From contig NZ_CP162511.1 in NCBI RefSeq assembly GCF_040939305.1, positions 3,038,001 to 3,102,000 of the forward strand: a stretch of DNA of 64,000 nucleotides. The letters run 5' to 3'. The DNA comes from Herbiconiux sp. A18JL235 (GTDB lineage: Bacteria > Actinomycetota > Actinomycetes > Actinomycetales > Microbacteriaceae). The position numbers and the translations under genes were made by a program. Positions 16,546-26,057 of this stretch are shown here, in pieces; positions within the stretch are counted from its first letter, which is position 1; each line of letters starts with the position of its first letter. Under the pieces are notes generated by a model. The model was not told the origin of the DNA, did no database searches, and saw only the letters and a list, made by a program, of their open reading frames with translations.

Positions 16546-17123
16546 CGAAGCCACCCGCCGCCTGGCCGGTCTGGCTCGTGTTCGGCCTGTTCATCATTCC
16601 CGGTCTCATCGGGCTCGGCCTCCTCGGCGGGGCCAAAGACTCCGCCCACGAGCGTGTCGCCTTCACCGAAGACGCCGCCGGCCGCAGCGTCGTGGTCACG
16701 GGCCGGCTCAGCGACGTCGAGACCAACCCGGGGCTGCCGCAGGCCACGGCCTACTACTCGGCCGAGATTCCGGATGCGCGCGGAGGGTCGGCCACGACGG
16801 TTTCATTAGCCGGCGATGAGCACTGGGGCTTCCCACCGTCCTCCGACTTCCCGAAGGAGCTCGACTTCCTGATCGTCCTCGACGATCCACCGCGCGGAGT
16901 CGCGCACGGCCCGGTCGGCAGCCTTCACGAGGTCTCCGACGCCGACGTCGCGACGGCTCAGAGCGACTTCGCGGTCGCGCAGGGCCTGTGGATTGGCGGC
17001 ATCGTCGTGTTCTGGGTGCTGCTGCTCGGGCTGCCCGCGCTCGCGATCTCGTTCACCCTGCGCCGCCGCCGTGCGGCCCGCGCCGCTGCACCTCCCCCGA
17101 TCGGCTCGACGCCGAGAATCTGA
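16542..17123 (+). CDS. Membrane protein with two transmembrane segments and extracytoplasmic domain
   Basis: ATG 16542 overlaps the previous stop, giving 193 residues. An N-terminal helix (WPVWLVFGLFIIPGLIGLGL) and a C-terminal helix (GLWIGGIVVFWVLLLGLPAL) bracket a soluble domain of about 110 residues beginning RVAFTEDAAGRSVVVTGRL. This domain is probably outside the membrane, and the tail is basic and cytoplasmic. The topology and the coupling to the six-helix protein suggest a two-component membrane complex, but function is unknown and no catalytic motif is visible. Confidence 0.7.
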   Translation: MTKPPAAWPVWLVFGLFIIPGLIGLGLLGGAKDSAHERVAFTEDAAGRSVVVTGRLSDVETNPGLPQATAYYSAEIPDARGGSATTVSLAGDEHWGFPPSSDFPKELDFLIVLDDPPRGVAHGPVGSLHEVSDADVATAQSDFAVAQGLWIGGIVVFWVLLLGLPALAISFTLRRRRAARAAAPPPIGSTPRI

Positions 17124-17156
17124 GAGGTTGCACCCGGCGCGGGCCACCGGAGACCG

Positions 17157-19430
17157 TCACCGATAGCTTGCGAACCGCAGATCCCGTGCCGCAGGGTCGA
17201 GCGCCCACGAGGCACCCGAGTCGCCGCTGAACGACGCGCGTCCGTTGGCGTACCGGGAGTCCTCCGAGTACGCGAAGCCGTACGAGTTCGACGTGCCGTT
17301 GCCCGTGCTGCCCGGTGACGAGATGGCGATGCCATAGCTCTGACCGGCGGTGAGGGCACCGAAGGTCACGTCGAAGCGCGTGGCACTTGTCGACACCGAC
17401 GCCGCACCGATGGTGCGAGTGGCGACTGTGACCGTGGGCTGGCCCGAGCTGTTCAGCTGGTACACCTTCACCACCAGGTCTCCGGCGGGGCTGCCGTTCT
17501 TGTACGCCCAGATCGCCGCGCGCGTGTCAGCCGCCAGGGGCACGAACGACTGCATGCGCTGCACCGTGCCTCGAATGTCGCGGTAGCTCTGGAACGCGCC
17601 GAACTCGTTGCTCTGGTCGAGGATGGGCGTGCCCGCGTCGTAGCCGATCGCCGGCACCCACGACACCTGCGCACCGGCCGCAGCATCCACCTCGAACCGC
17701 ACCACGTCGCCCGCTGTCACGGCGAGAGCGTCGAGGTTGAGCTCGACTCCCGTCGCCGAGGGCTGCACCGTCTGCGCCGGATAGGCCTGGTTGCCGTTCA
17801 CCGTCACCCGCACCACAGCGGCGCTGCCGCCGACCAGCAGGGCCCGGCTCCGCATCGAGATCGTGCCGGTCGCCGGAGCCGTCCAGGCCCGCGAGACCGC
17901 GAGTGTCGACGACGGGTTCGCGAGGAACGCCGAGACGAAGGCCGTGCCGCTCGTGTACGAGCCCGCCGACGCACTGTAGGGCAGGCTCGTCCAGCCGCCC
18001 GACCCCGACTTCGACGCGTACGACCAGGCGTTCGCCGAGGAGCTGAAGTCACGGGCGGCGTACCAGGCCGACGCGTTGCCGGCGACGTCGCGGTTGTTCG
18101 AGAAGATGTACCCGCGGAAGTCCTCCCCCGGCCCCGACACCAACAACTGGCTCTGCTGGTAGAGGTTGTTGTTGATAGTTCCCGTGGGGGTGAAGCAGTT
18201 GGAAACCCGACGGATGCCGCCGTCACCGTTCGCCCCGTTGCCCTGGATGAGGTTCGACGAGATCGTGTTCCAGTCGCTGTGGTCGAAGGTGTCGCTCGAC
18301 CCGCACGCGGCACTGCGGATGGCCAACGAGCTGATTCCCGCACCGTAGTTGCCGGTGATGGCGTTGTTGAAGATGCTCACGTTCGACGTCGCGTACTCGA
18401 GGTCGATGCCCATCTGATCGGCGGCAGAACCGACGTTCGGCACGTTCGCGACGATGTTGTTGGCGACGACCACGTCTTTCATGCGCATGAGCACGATTCC
18501 CGCCGTGCCGTCGCGCGAGTGGCAGGCGCCGGCCCGGTCGATGACCGAGTTGCGCAGTGTGGAGTTCTGCATGTTCATGAGGGTGATGGCGTTCGGGCAG
18601 TCGGCCCGGACATCCCCTCCCCCGTCGAGGTCGTGGAGGTTGAGGCTGTCGAACACGGCGTTCGTGATGAGGCTCGTGCCGTCGGTTCCGTCGGTGCTGC
18701 GCACGCCGTTGCACCACCCGACCATCACGCCCATGTTCGACGCCGTCACCTCGACCCGGGTGACGACGAGACCGGTCAGCGCGGTCTGCGAGGAGGTGAA
18801 CGGGAACGTGGTGACGCTTCCATTCTTGGTGGCGGGCCCGGTGATGGCGACTCCGGCCGAGGTGTACAGACCCGGAATCGGGGACTGGCTGCAGGTGCCG
18901 TCGTAGACGGGGTTGTTGCCCTGGGCGATACCGGTGATGTGGTGGGCGTAGATGTCGCTGATGGTGAGACCCGAGTGGTTCAGCGTGCTGTAGTACGCCT
19001 GCACCCCGACGGCGGCGTGGCTGATCTCGAGGTTGCGCACGGTCACGTTCGACACGTTCTCGAGGTACACCCCGCGATCGCTGTTCGCGCCGCTGCGCAC
19101 GATTGCCGGCCGCGCGCCCGAGCCGTAGGCGTCGACGACGATGGGCGCAGCCGCCGTGCCCGAGTCGTCGATGCGCAGCTCCTGGTTCCAGGTGCTGCCT
19201 CGAGCGAGACGGATCTCATCGCCCGCGACGAGCGTGGCGCTGTTCACGTTCGTGAAGTCGCACCACGGGGCGGAGGGCGAGGTGCCCGGCCCGGAGTTGG
19301 AGCAGCTGACGGTGGACACGTACCGAACTGTGCCCGCCGCCTGGGCGGGGGCAGCAGCTGCCAGTCCGGCGACCACCAATCCGGCCGACACGACCACGGC
19401 CGTCACGGCTCTGTGGAAACCTCGTTGCAC
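17157..19430 (-). CDS. Secreted right-handed beta-helix protein, probable polysaccharide lyase/hydrolase
   Basis: GTG 19430 lies behind AGGAGG at 19436-19441. The 757-residue product has a signal peptide (MQRGFHRAVTAVVVSAGLVV, cleavage after AQA near residue 31). A parallel beta-helix region (about 35-450) is made of short strand repeats such as NVSNVTVRNLEISHA and MKDVVVANNIVANV, as in pectate lyase-like proteins. Two beta-sandwich-like domains follow toward the C-terminus. The first 60 residues (GDEIRLARGSTWNQEL) match the opening of many carbohydrate-active beta-helix enzymes. Exact activity cannot be read. A LacI-type palindrome lies directly upstream and its likely regulator is divergent. 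With the rhamnosidase cluster beyond, this suggests extracellular attack on a rhamnose-containing polysaccharide. Confidence 0.78.
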   Translation of the reverse strand: MQRGFHRAVTAVVVSAGLVVAGLAAAAPAQAAGTVRYVSTVSCSNSGPGTSPSAPWCDFTNVNSATLVAGDEIRLARGSTWNQELRIDDSGTAAAPIVVDAYGSGARPAIVRSGANSDRGVYLENVSNVTVRNLEISHAAVGVQAYYSTLNHSGLTISDIYAHHITGIAQGNNPVYDGTCSQSPIPGLYTSAGVAITGPATKNGSVTTFPFTSSQTALTGLVVTRVEVTASNMGVMVGWCNGVRSTDGTDGTSLITNAVFDSLNLHDLDGGGDVRADCPNAITLMNMQNSTLRNSVIDRAGACHSRDGTAGIVLMRMKDVVVANNIVANVPNVGSAADQMGIDLEYATSNVSIFNNAITGNYGAGISSLAIRSAACGSSDTFDHSDWNTISSNLIQGNGANGDGGIRRVSNCFTPTGTINNNLYQQSQLLVSGPGEDFRGYIFSNNRDVAGNASAWYAARDFSSSANAWSYASKSGSGGWTSLPYSASAGSYTSGTAFVSAFLANPSSTLAVSRAWTAPATGTISMRSRALLVGGSAAVVRVTVNGNQAYPAQTVQPSATGVELNLDALAVTAGDVVRFEVDAAAGAQVSWVPAIGYDAGTPILDQSNEFGAFQSYRDIRGTVQRMQSFVPLAADTRAAIWAYKNGSPAGDLVVKVYQLNSSGQPTVTVATRTIGAASVSTSATRFDVTFGALTAGQSYGIAISSPGSTGNGTSNSYGFAYSEDSRYANGRASFSGDSGASWALDPAARDLRFASYR

Positions 19431-19447
19431 GGGTACCTCCTCGTACT

Positions 19448-19465
19448 CGTTGAAACATTTAACTC
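19448..19465. promoter_or_regulatory. LacI-type operator of the beta-helix/LacI divergon
   Basis: CGTTGAAACATTTAACTC is an 18-base imperfect palindrome centred on CA, between the beta-helix gene and the divergent LacI gene. Its sequence matches the site at 27441-27458 in reverse orientation, allowing the two-fold symmetry. Binding by the adjacent LacI protein would control both this gene and the distant transporter operon. Confidence 0.65.
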
Positions 19466-19574
19466 GCCACAGTAGGCGGTCGTCGGTGAAGAATCAATGC
19501 CCAGATCGACGCGGAGGCGCGGGGCGGCACGGGGACTTGATAGATTCGCTGATGCAGAGCAAGGGGGCCGGGGC

Positions 19575-20576
19575 GTGAGTCAAGACGGCGGGTCGACCAT
19601 CCGGGATGTCGCCGAGCGCGCGGGCGTGTCGATCGCCACGGTGTCGAACCTCATCAACGGCACGAAGTTCGTCAGCCCCGAGCTCGCCGACCGCATCGAG
19701 GCAGCGATCGTCGACCTCGGCTTCGTGCCCAACCGGGCGGTTCGCACCCTCCGGGGCATGCGGATGCGCGTCATCGGCCTCGTCGTCCCCGACGCTCTCA
19801 ATCCCTACTTCATCGAACTCTGGCGCAACGTGCAGCGCGCGGTGGGCGACCGCGGGTACGTGGTCGTGCTCTGCGACACCGGCGGCGACCTCGCGGCTGA
19901 GCAGACCCAGCTGCGGAGCCTTGCCGAGATGCGGGTGCAGGGCGTGCTCATCACCTCGGTCGACGACAGCCGCGTCGACCTCCGCGCCCTCCGCTCGGCG
20001 GGTGCCAAGGTCGTGCTGCTCGGCGACCCCAAAGCGGGCTCGGGGGCCTCGTCGATCAACATCGACCAGCGCAGCAGCGGGTACCTCGCGATGCAGCACC
20101 TGCTCGAGATCGGGCGGCGGAACGTCGTGTTCGCCGGTGGCCCCCGGGCACGCCACCTGCTCGAAGACCGGATGGACGGCGCTCAGGCGGCGATCGACGA
20201 CAGCGGCCTCGCCGACGTGACGTTCACTCGGATCGACTCCGACGACCCGTCGAGGTTCGAGGAGAACGCTCACGTCGCCTCCATCCTCGCCGAGGCCCCC
20301 CACACCGACGGCGTGATCTGCGCCAACGACGTGATCGCCATCGGCCTGATGGAGAACTTCTTGCGCCGCGGCATCCGGGTGCCCGACGACATCGCGATCG
20401 TCGGTCACGACGACATCCGCTTCGGTGCCGACTCGATCGTGCGCCTCAGTACGATCCGTCAGCCGATAGCCGAGATCGCCGACCGCGCGTGCGAACTGCT
20501 CCTCTCCGACGACGACCGGGCGGAGGCCGACCACCTCGTGCTCGACGTCGAACTGGTGCGCCGGGAATCGAGCTGA
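19575..20576 (+). CDS. LacI-family transcriptional regulator (rhamnoside/polysaccharide cluster)
   Basis: The likely start is GTG 19575, behind a purine-rich GGGGG box, giving 333 residues. The N-terminal LacI helix-turn-helix is clear: TIRDVAERAGVSIATVSNLI with the hinge segment NGTKFVSPEL. A periplasmic-binding-protein-like effector domain follows (IGLVVPDALNPYFIEL, later GVICANDVIAIGLME and DDIAIVGHDDIRFG). It is divergent from the beta-helix gene and convergent with the rhamnosidase operon. The shared palindrome before the beta-helix gene and the binding-protein gene makes it the prime candidate for their repressor. The inducer is probably a sugar released by the rhamnosidase or beta-helix enzyme. 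Confidence 0.88.
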   Translation: MSQDGGSTIRDVAERAGVSIATVSNLINGTKFVSPELADRIEAAIVDLGFVPNRAVRTLRGMRMRVIGLVVPDALNPYFIELWRNVQRAVGDRGYVVVLCDTGGDLAAEQTQLRSLAEMRVQGVLITSVDDSRVDLRALRSAGAKVVLLGDPKAGSGASSINIDQRSSGYLAMQHLLEIGRRNVVFAGGPRARHLLEDRMDGAQAAIDDSGLADVTFTRIDSDDPSRFEENAHVASILAEAPHTDGVICANDVIAIGLMENFLRRGIRVPDDIAIVGHDDIRFGADSIVRLSTIRQPIAEIADRACELLLSDDDRAEADHLVLDVELVRRESS

Positions 20577-20607
20577 CGGAGCACTCGCCGCCGTCGGGCC
20601 AGGGCGC

Positions 20608-23193
20608 TCACGACGCATCCGGTCGCGTGAACGTGTAGGAATGAGCTCCCGCCGCGACGGAGACGGTGCGATCGGGCAGCGTGATCTCGGCTTCCGCCCC
20701 GGGCGGCACCTCGACGGCCAGGGTGCCGCTGTCGCCCACGAGTTGCCATGAGACGCGCACGAGCCCGTGCGGCGATTCGAAGGTGGCGTCGACCGGCGAG
20801 AGCCGGGCGTCGAATACCGGGCGGATGCGCAGGCGCCGGTAGGCGACGGAGTCGTCGGCCTGGTCGACGCCCCCGACCGCCCGGTACAACCATTCGCCGA
20901 CGGAGCCGAGCGAGTAGTGGTTGAAGGAGTTCATCCGCACGTCCTGGAAGCCACCGTCGTCGGTCCAGCCGTCCCACCGCTCCCAGATCGTCGTCGCACC
21001 GTGCCGAATGGAGTAGCCCCACGACGGGTACGCCGTCTGCAGCACCAGGTCGACGGCCAGGTCGGCGCGGCCGATCGAGGTGAGCACCGGGCAGAGCAGC
21101 GAGATGCCGAGGAATCCGCTGGTGAGACGGGCACCTCGCGACTCGATCTTCTCGACGAGACGACGGCCGAGGGCGTCGCGGCGCTCGGCGCTCACCAGGT
21201 TCCAGGCCAGGGCGAAGAGGTAGCCGCTCTGCGTGTCGCCCCTGAGGCGCCCGTCGGCCTCCACGAACTCGGCCTCGAAGAGGGCGCGCAGAGCCCTCGC
21301 CTCGTCTCGATACCGCGCCTCGTCGGCGGCTCGCCCGAGCACGGCGGCGCTCTGCGCCACGAGATCGAGCGAGTGGATCTGGTACGCCGCAGCCACCAGC
21401 GCGTGCGGAGTGTGCTCGTCGACCGACAGCCAATCGCCGTAGTTGTTCCCCAACGAGCTCTTCCACAGGCCTCCGCCGTTGTGCTCGGAGACCCACCTCA
21501 CCCAGTTCTGCATCGCCGGGTAGTTCGCCTCGAGCAGGCCGCGGTCGCCGTACTCGCGGTAGAGCTCCCACGGCACGATCACAGCGGCGTCTCCCCAGCC
21601 GGGCGCCGCCTCGTCGAACTGCCGATTGCCCGGGATGCGCGGAGCGACATCGGGCACCCGCCCGCTGGAGTCCTGAGCCGAGTACAGGTCGTCGAGCCAG
21701 CGCTGCAGGAAGGGGCCGACATCGGCGTTGAACGCGGCCGTGCGCAGGAACACCTGCGTGTCGGCGGTCCAGCCGAGGCGTTCGTCGCGCTGCGGGCAAT
21801 CGGTCGGCACGCTGACGTAGTTGCCGCGCTGCCCCCAGACGATGTTCGAGTGCAGCTGGTTCACGAGTTCCGAGCCTGTGCTGAAGGTGCCCGTGGGCTG
21901 CAGATCGGATGCGAGCACCACGGCTCGAACGTCGGCAGCCTCGATCTCGCCTTGCGCGCCGCTCAGCTCGACGTAGCGGAAGCCGTGCAGAGTGAAGCGC
22001 GGCTCGAACTGCTCGTCGACCTCGCCCGCGCAGATGTAGAGGTCGCGCGCTTCGGCGCTGCGGAGGTTCTCGGTGTAGATCTCGCCGTCGGCCGAGAGCA
22101 TCTCGGCGTGCCGGAGCTGCACCACGGTTCCGGCGCTCTGCCCGCGGAGCCGCAGGCGGAGCCTGCCCACGAGGTTCTGTCCGAAGTCGATCAGCGTGCG
22201 GTCGCCGCGCCGCGTGATCTCGACCGGCTCGACGGTGGCGACGGCCCGCACGGGCGGCGCGCTGATGCCGCACAGTATCGAGGTGTCGCGATCGGCGACC
22301 TCGGCGAGCGCCCAGGCCGAGTCGTCGTACGGTGCCGTCTCCCACCCGCTCGTGTCGAACGCGGGGTCGTGGTACTCCCCCATAAGCAGGTCGGCGACGC
22401 GGATGCGGCCGGTCGACGAGCGCCACTGCTCGTCGGTGACGAGCTGCACGTGTCCCCCGTCTCCCCACGCGTCGAGTTGCGCGATGAGTTCGGGACGGTC
22501 GCCGTAGAGCCGGCTCTGCTGCCGGGTGTCGTAGCCCGTGTACCCGGCCCACCACCCCTCGGCCACCACGACGGTGAGCACGTTCGTGCCTTCACGCAGG
22601 TGGTCGGTGACGTCGTGCACGCGGTACTCGATGCGGGTCGGGTAGTCCGACCAGCCGGGCGCCAGTTCGTCGTCGCCGACGGGGCGGCCGTTGATGCTCG
22701 CGCGGTAGATGCCCCGCGCCGAGATGGCGAGCCTCGCGCGGTCGGGGCGCGCATCCAGCTCGACGGTGCGGCGGAACTGCACGGGAGGAGCGGAGTACAT
22801 GGTGCGCCAGGAGCGTGGGAGGCGGTCGGCGGGAACCTCGAACGGCTCGCCGTCGGGGCCGGAGACCGGCGCCGCGCTCGCAGCGATCCAGGATGCGCTC
22901 CACGACTCCACGTTGAGCGCCAGCTCGAACGTCGAGGTCGCTGCAGGCCCCGAGCCGATCTCCACCGTCCAGCGATACGAACGGCCCGGCATCAGACGAT
23001 CGGCGGGCACCTTCGCGTCTCGCTGGTGGGGTGCGATCGGAATGGTGAACTCCTGCTCCAACCCCGATTCGACGAGACGGATGCTGCCTCCGGCACCCAC
23101 CTCGTCGGTGGGGTGATGGCGCCAGGTGAGGCGAACATCCGTGTGGTCGAGGCCGAGGGGGTTGTCGAGGCCGTTCGCTCGCAGGTCATACAT
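20608..23193 (-). CDS. Alpha-L-rhamnosidase, GH78
   Basis: The 861-residue protein (ATG 23193; ATG 23202 is also possible) has the GH78 architecture. N-terminal beta-sandwich domains include TIDFGQ-like LIDFGQNLVGRLRLRLRG. An (alpha/alpha)6 barrel carries DCPQRDERLGWTADTQVF, then GDWLSVDEHTP, TTIWERWDGW and MNSFNHYSLGSVGEWLYR, and a C-terminal beta-sandwich follows. The acidic residues of the DERLGWTAD and WERWDGW motifs are where the family has its catalytic and substrate-binding acids. There is no signal peptide, so it acts in the cytoplasm on imported rhamnosides. It overlaps the end of the GH99-like gene, so it is the last gene of the transporter operon. Confidence 0.92.
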   Translation of the reverse strand: MYDLRANGLDNPLGLDHTDVRLTWRHHPTDEVGAGGSIRLVESGLEQEFTIPIAPHQRDAKVPADRLMPGRSYRWTVEIGSGPAATSTFELALNVESWSASWIAASAAPVSGPDGEPFEVPADRLPRSWRTMYSAPPVQFRRTVELDARPDRARLAISARGIYRASINGRPVGDDELAPGWSDYPTRIEYRVHDVTDHLREGTNVLTVVVAEGWWAGYTGYDTRQQSRLYGDRPELIAQLDAWGDGGHVQLVTDEQWRSSTGRIRVADLLMGEYHDPAFDTSGWETAPYDDSAWALAEVADRDTSILCGISAPPVRAVATVEPVEITRRGDRTLIDFGQNLVGRLRLRLRGQSAGTVVQLRHAEMLSADGEIYTENLRSAEARDLYICAGEVDEQFEPRFTLHGFRYVELSGAQGEIEAADVRAVVLASDLQPTGTFSTGSELVNQLHSNIVWGQRGNYVSVPTDCPQRDERLGWTADTQVFLRTAAFNADVGPFLQRWLDDLYSAQDSSGRVPDVAPRIPGNRQFDEAAPGWGDAAVIVPWELYREYGDRGLLEANYPAMQNWVRWVSEHNGGGLWKSSLGNNYGDWLSVDEHTPHALVAAAYQIHSLDLVAQSAAVLGRAADEARYRDEARALRALFEAEFVEADGRLRGDTQSGYLFALAWNLVSAERRDALGRRLVEKIESRGARLTSGFLGISLLCPVLTSIGRADLAVDLVLQTAYPSWGYSIRHGATTIWERWDGWTDDGGFQDVRMNSFNHYSLGSVGEWLYRAVGGVDQADDSVAYRRLRIRPVFDARLSPVDATFESPHGLVRVSWQLVGDSGTLAVEVPPGAEAEITLPDRTVSVAAGAHSYTFTRPDAS

Positions 23194-24352
23194 GGCGGGC
23201 ACCCTGCTCCCGCGGGAAGGCGTCGCGCACCGCCTCGAGGTAGGCGAGCCCGTTGTGGGTGTCGGGCAACAGATAGGAGCCCTCCGTCCACTCGTTCCAC
23301 GCGTTGATCGTGACCTCCCGGTGCTCCCCGCCGTGCCGGCGCTGGAACTCGGCGGCCAGGGCCAGGCCCTCCCTGAACGCGTCGAGTGATGGTTCGAACC
23401 CGGGGATCCACGGATAGTGACCCTGTTCGTACGCGACGCGAGGGTCGCAGCGGGGCGACGGGTCCCATCCGCAGGTCACATTCGGGTGGAACGGGATGGG
23501 CAGCTCGGCCCGGTAGCGCTCGTACTCGTCGAAGGCACGGCGGGCGACGCCGGCCCACGACGGGTTGCTCGGGAAGTCGTAGGCGACTGCAGGGTCGAGG
23601 TGGTGCACCCAGACGTAGGAGCTCGCCGAACGGGCGCCGAGCTTCGCGATGATGTCGGCCGGGTCGGTGAGTCCGACCTCGGAGGGGAGCACGGCGAACG
23701 ACCAGACGACGATGTCGAGGTGGAGCCCAGGGAAGCCCGCGGCTCGGGTGAGGGCGTCGAAATGGTCGAAGGCGTCGCGTACTGCCTCGATGCTGCCGAA
23801 GGCCGAGATGAGGTTGCCGATCTCGTAGACCGAGAAGCGGGGGCGCCCGTCGATGAGCGTGTGATTCGGGTGGCTGAAGTAGTTCTCGACGACGTAGGCG
23901 GCCATTCGATCGAAGTGCTCGCGGGTCGTCCTGCCGGGATAGATGAGCGCGTCGGGCACCGTCGGGGAGGCCGAGGGGAAGGCCTCCAGCCAGTCATGGT
24001 TCGCCCACATCAGCGAGAACTCGAGCCGGTCGCGATTCGCAGCCTTGAGGAATCCCTCTTCCAAGGCACCCTGCAGGTACGGCTTGCCGTCGTACCAGTA
24101 CCAGTCGAAGATGAAGCCGTCGATGCCGTGGTCGGCGGCGAGGTCGATCTGACCGGCCATCACCTCGGGGTCGGCCTCGTTCTCGTAGCCGCGCAGCGGC
24201 ACCCGCGGCTGCTGGTGCCCGGGGAAGCGCGGAGTCGCCTCGCGCACCAGGTCCCACTCCGTCCATCCCTCTCCGTACCGCGCTTCGTTCGCGGGGTCGG
24301 GATGGTAGTCGGGGAAGTAGTAGGCGAGAACCTTCGGGCGGACGTTGTTCAT
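23186..24352 (-). CDS. GH99-like / WbsX-domain protein
   Basis: ATG 24352 overlaps the permease stop (ATGA), giving 388 residues. The N-terminal KVLAYYFPDYHPDPANE, WTEWDLVREATPRFPGH, HGIDGFIFDWYWYDGK and C-terminal VTINAWNEWTEGSYLLPD are the hallmarks of the glycosyl hydrolase family 99-like (WbsX) domain. This is a TIM-barrel family found both in polysaccharide biosynthesis loci and in catabolic ones. Within an ABC-importer/GH78 operon, a hydrolytic role on an imported oligosaccharide is more likely than a transferase role, but this is inference. It has no signal peptide. Its stop lies inside the start region of the rhamnosidase gene. Confidence 0.82.
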   Translation of the reverse strand: MNNVRPKVLAYYFPDYHPDPANEARYGEGWTEWDLVREATPRFPGHQQPRVPLRGYENEADPEVMAGQIDLAADHGIDGFIFDWYWYDGKPYLQGALEEGFLKAANRDRLEFSLMWANHDWLEAFPSASPTVPDALIYPGRTTREHFDRMAAYVVENYFSHPNHTLIDGRPRFSVYEIGNLISAFGSIEAVRDAFDHFDALTRAAGFPGLHLDIVVWSFAVLPSEVGLTDPADIIAKLGARSASSYVWVHHLDPAVAYDFPSNPSWAGVARRAFDEYERYRAELPIPFHPNVTCGWDPSPRCDPRVAYEQGHYPWIPGFEPSLDAFREGLALAAEFQRRHGGEHREVTINAWNEWTEGSYLLPDTHNGLAYLEAVRDAFPREQGARHV

Positions 24353-25137
24353 TTGACGGATCCTCCGGACAGTCCCTGACGGAACTGCCGCTGCAGTAGA
24401 AGGTAGAGAGCGACGAGCGGCAGGCTGATGAGGATGTTCGCGGCGAACACCTTCGGCAGCTCGATCAGGCGATCGCCCTGGAAGTAGTTGGGAATCTGCG
24501 TCGCGACCTGGAGCCCGGTGCTCTGCAGGAAGATGAGCGGCAGCACGTACTCGTTCCAGGCGGCGAGGAACGTGAACAGCGCCACGACGGCGATGATGGG
24601 CCGGCACAGCGGCAGCAGAACGCTCACCAAGTAGCGGGTCGGGCCGGCGCCGTCCATGCGGGCCGCCTCGTAGATCTCCGGCGGGAGGCCGCCGATGTAG
24701 TTGCCCATGAGCAGGATGCCGAATGGGATCGACACCGCGGTGAGCGGCAGGATGACCGCCCAGAAGGTGTTGAAGAGCTCGAGCTGCTGCATCAGCGCGT
24801 ACAGCGGCACGACCACGGCGACCACCGGAAGCGCGAGCCCCGACAGCAGCACCAGCTTCAGCACCCTGGTTCCGCGCGGGCGGAGCGTCTCGAACGAGAA
24901 CGCCGCCAGCAGCGCGAGGGCTGTCGTCGCGACCACCGTCACCGTGGCCACGACAAGACTGTTGCGGATGAAGTCGAGGAACGGCGTGCGCGCCAGCACG
25001 TCGAGGTAGTTGCCGAGGCCTCCGCCGTCGAGCGAGGTGGCGACGATGAGCACGAGCGGAATGGCGAACGCCACGAGCGCGGCGAGCACGAGGAGCTGAC
25101 TCAGGATTCGGCCGGGCAGGGACTGTTTGTTGAACAT
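24349..25137 (-). CDS. Carbohydrate ABC transporter permease (MalG-like)
   Basis: The 262-residue membrane protein has six hydrophobic helices and the EAA loop motif YEAARMDGAGPTRYLVSVLLPL-like sequence (from about residue 158) that docks to the ATPase, as in the CUT1 MalG family. It follows the other permease gene by 4 bases and overlaps the GH99-like gene. No ATPase gene is in the operon; CUT1 importers of this type in actinobacteria commonly share an MsiK-like ATPase encoded elsewhere. The predicted role is import of rhamnoside-containing oligosaccharides together with the 25142-26038 permease and the 26100-27422 binding protein. Confidence 0.9.
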   Translation of the reverse strand: MFNKQSLPGRILSQLLVLAALVAFAIPLVLIVATSLDGGGLGNYLDVLARTPFLDFIRNSLVVATVTVVATTALALLAAFSFETLRPRGTRVLKLVLLSGLALPVVAVVVPLYALMQQLELFNTFWAVILPLTAVSIPFGILLMGNYIGGLPPEIYEAARMDGAGPTRYLVSVLLPLCRPIIAVVALFTFLAAWNEYVLPLIFLQSTGLQVATQIPNYFQGDRLIELPKVFAANILISLPLVALYLLLQRQFRQGLSGGSVK

Positions 25138-25141
25138 GGCG

Positions 25142-26038
25142 CTAGCCCTTCTTCGTGCTGAGGCGGATCTGCAGCGCCGCGAATACCAGCGCGAGCACCA
25201 CGAGCGCCACCGACAGGGTCGCCGAGTAGCTCGCGTCGAACTGCGGGATGCCGAGTCGGTAGATGTAGGTGGAGAGGAACTCGGTCGAGGTTCCCGGCCC
25301 GCCGCCCGTCGTGAGGAACACCAGCTCGAAGGCCTTGAGCGCCCCGATCACACCCAGCACGATGAGGATGAGGTGAGTTCCGCGGGTGAGGGGGAAGAGC
25401 ACCGACCACATCAGGCGGAAGGTCGAGGCGCCGTCCATCCGCGACGCTTCGATGACCGAGTTGTCCACCTGCCCGAGTGCCGCGTCGTACATCACGAAGC
25501 TGTAGCCCGTGAACTGCCAGATGTTGATGGCAGCGATGCACAGCAATGCCGTGCCCGGTGAGGCCAGCCAGGGGTGGTCGAAGTCGGCGAAGCCGATGCT
25601 CTGCAGGAGCTGATTGAAGCCACCGTCGGGCGTCAGCAGAAAGCGGAAGCAGGTCGCCACGATGGCACCCGAGAGCACCACCGGAACGAAGAGGAGCGTA
25701 CGCAGCAGCCCGGTGCCGAACGACCTCGTTCGCACGAGCACCGCCAGCAGGAACCCGAGCACTAGCTGCACCGAGACGGTCACCACGGCGAAGACGCCGG
25801 TGTTGGCGAGGGACTGCCAGAACACCGGGTCGGCGAACATCCGCGCGTAGTTCGCACCGCCGACCTCCTGGTGTGTCGGCGAGACCCCGTTCCACTGCCA
25901 GGTGGAGATGACGACGTTCGAGATGATGCCGTAGTGCACGATGCCGATGACGAGCACCAGGGCGGGGAGGAGGTAGAGGTAGCTCTGCGTTCTACCTCGG
26001 GGTCTGGCGACGCTGGGCGCCGTCGATGATCTGCTCAC
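25142..26038 (-). CDS. Carbohydrate ABC transporter permease (MalF-like)
   Basis: I prefer GTG 26038, with GGAAAG upstream, because a longer frame from GTG 26080 would start inside a strong hairpin. That gives 298 residues: a basic N-terminus, six hydrophobic segments beginning SYLYLLPALVLVIGIVHYG, and an EAA-type motif IEASRMDGASTFRLMWSVLF. It belongs to the MalF/CUT1 type and pairs with the MalG-like permease 4 bases downstream. A 13-base-pair hairpin separates it from the upstream binding-protein gene, which probably lowers transporter-permease expression relative to the binding protein. Confidence 0.88.
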   Translation of the reverse strand: MSRSSTAPSVARPRGRTQSYLYLLPALVLVIGIVHYGIISNVVISTWQWNGVSPTHQEVGGANYARMFADPVFWQSLANTGVFAVVTVSVQLVLGFLLAVLVRTRSFGTGLLRTLLFVPVVLSGAIVATCFRFLLTPDGGFNQLLQSIGFADFDHPWLASPGTALLCIAAINIWQFTGYSFVMYDAALGQVDNSVIEASRMDGASTFRLMWSVLFPLTRGTHLILIVLGVIGALKAFELVFLTTGGGPGTSTEFLSTYIYRLGIPQFDASYSATLSVALVVLALVFAALQIRLSTKKG

Positions 26039-26057
26039 TGTTCGTGCTTTCCGGGTT

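Noticed and set aside
20767..23307. Very long open frames opposite the rhamnosidase, MDR and other GC-rich genes
   Set aside because: They are mirror frames of highly GC-biased coding DNA with Arg/Ala/His-rich, domain-free products and no ribosome sites.
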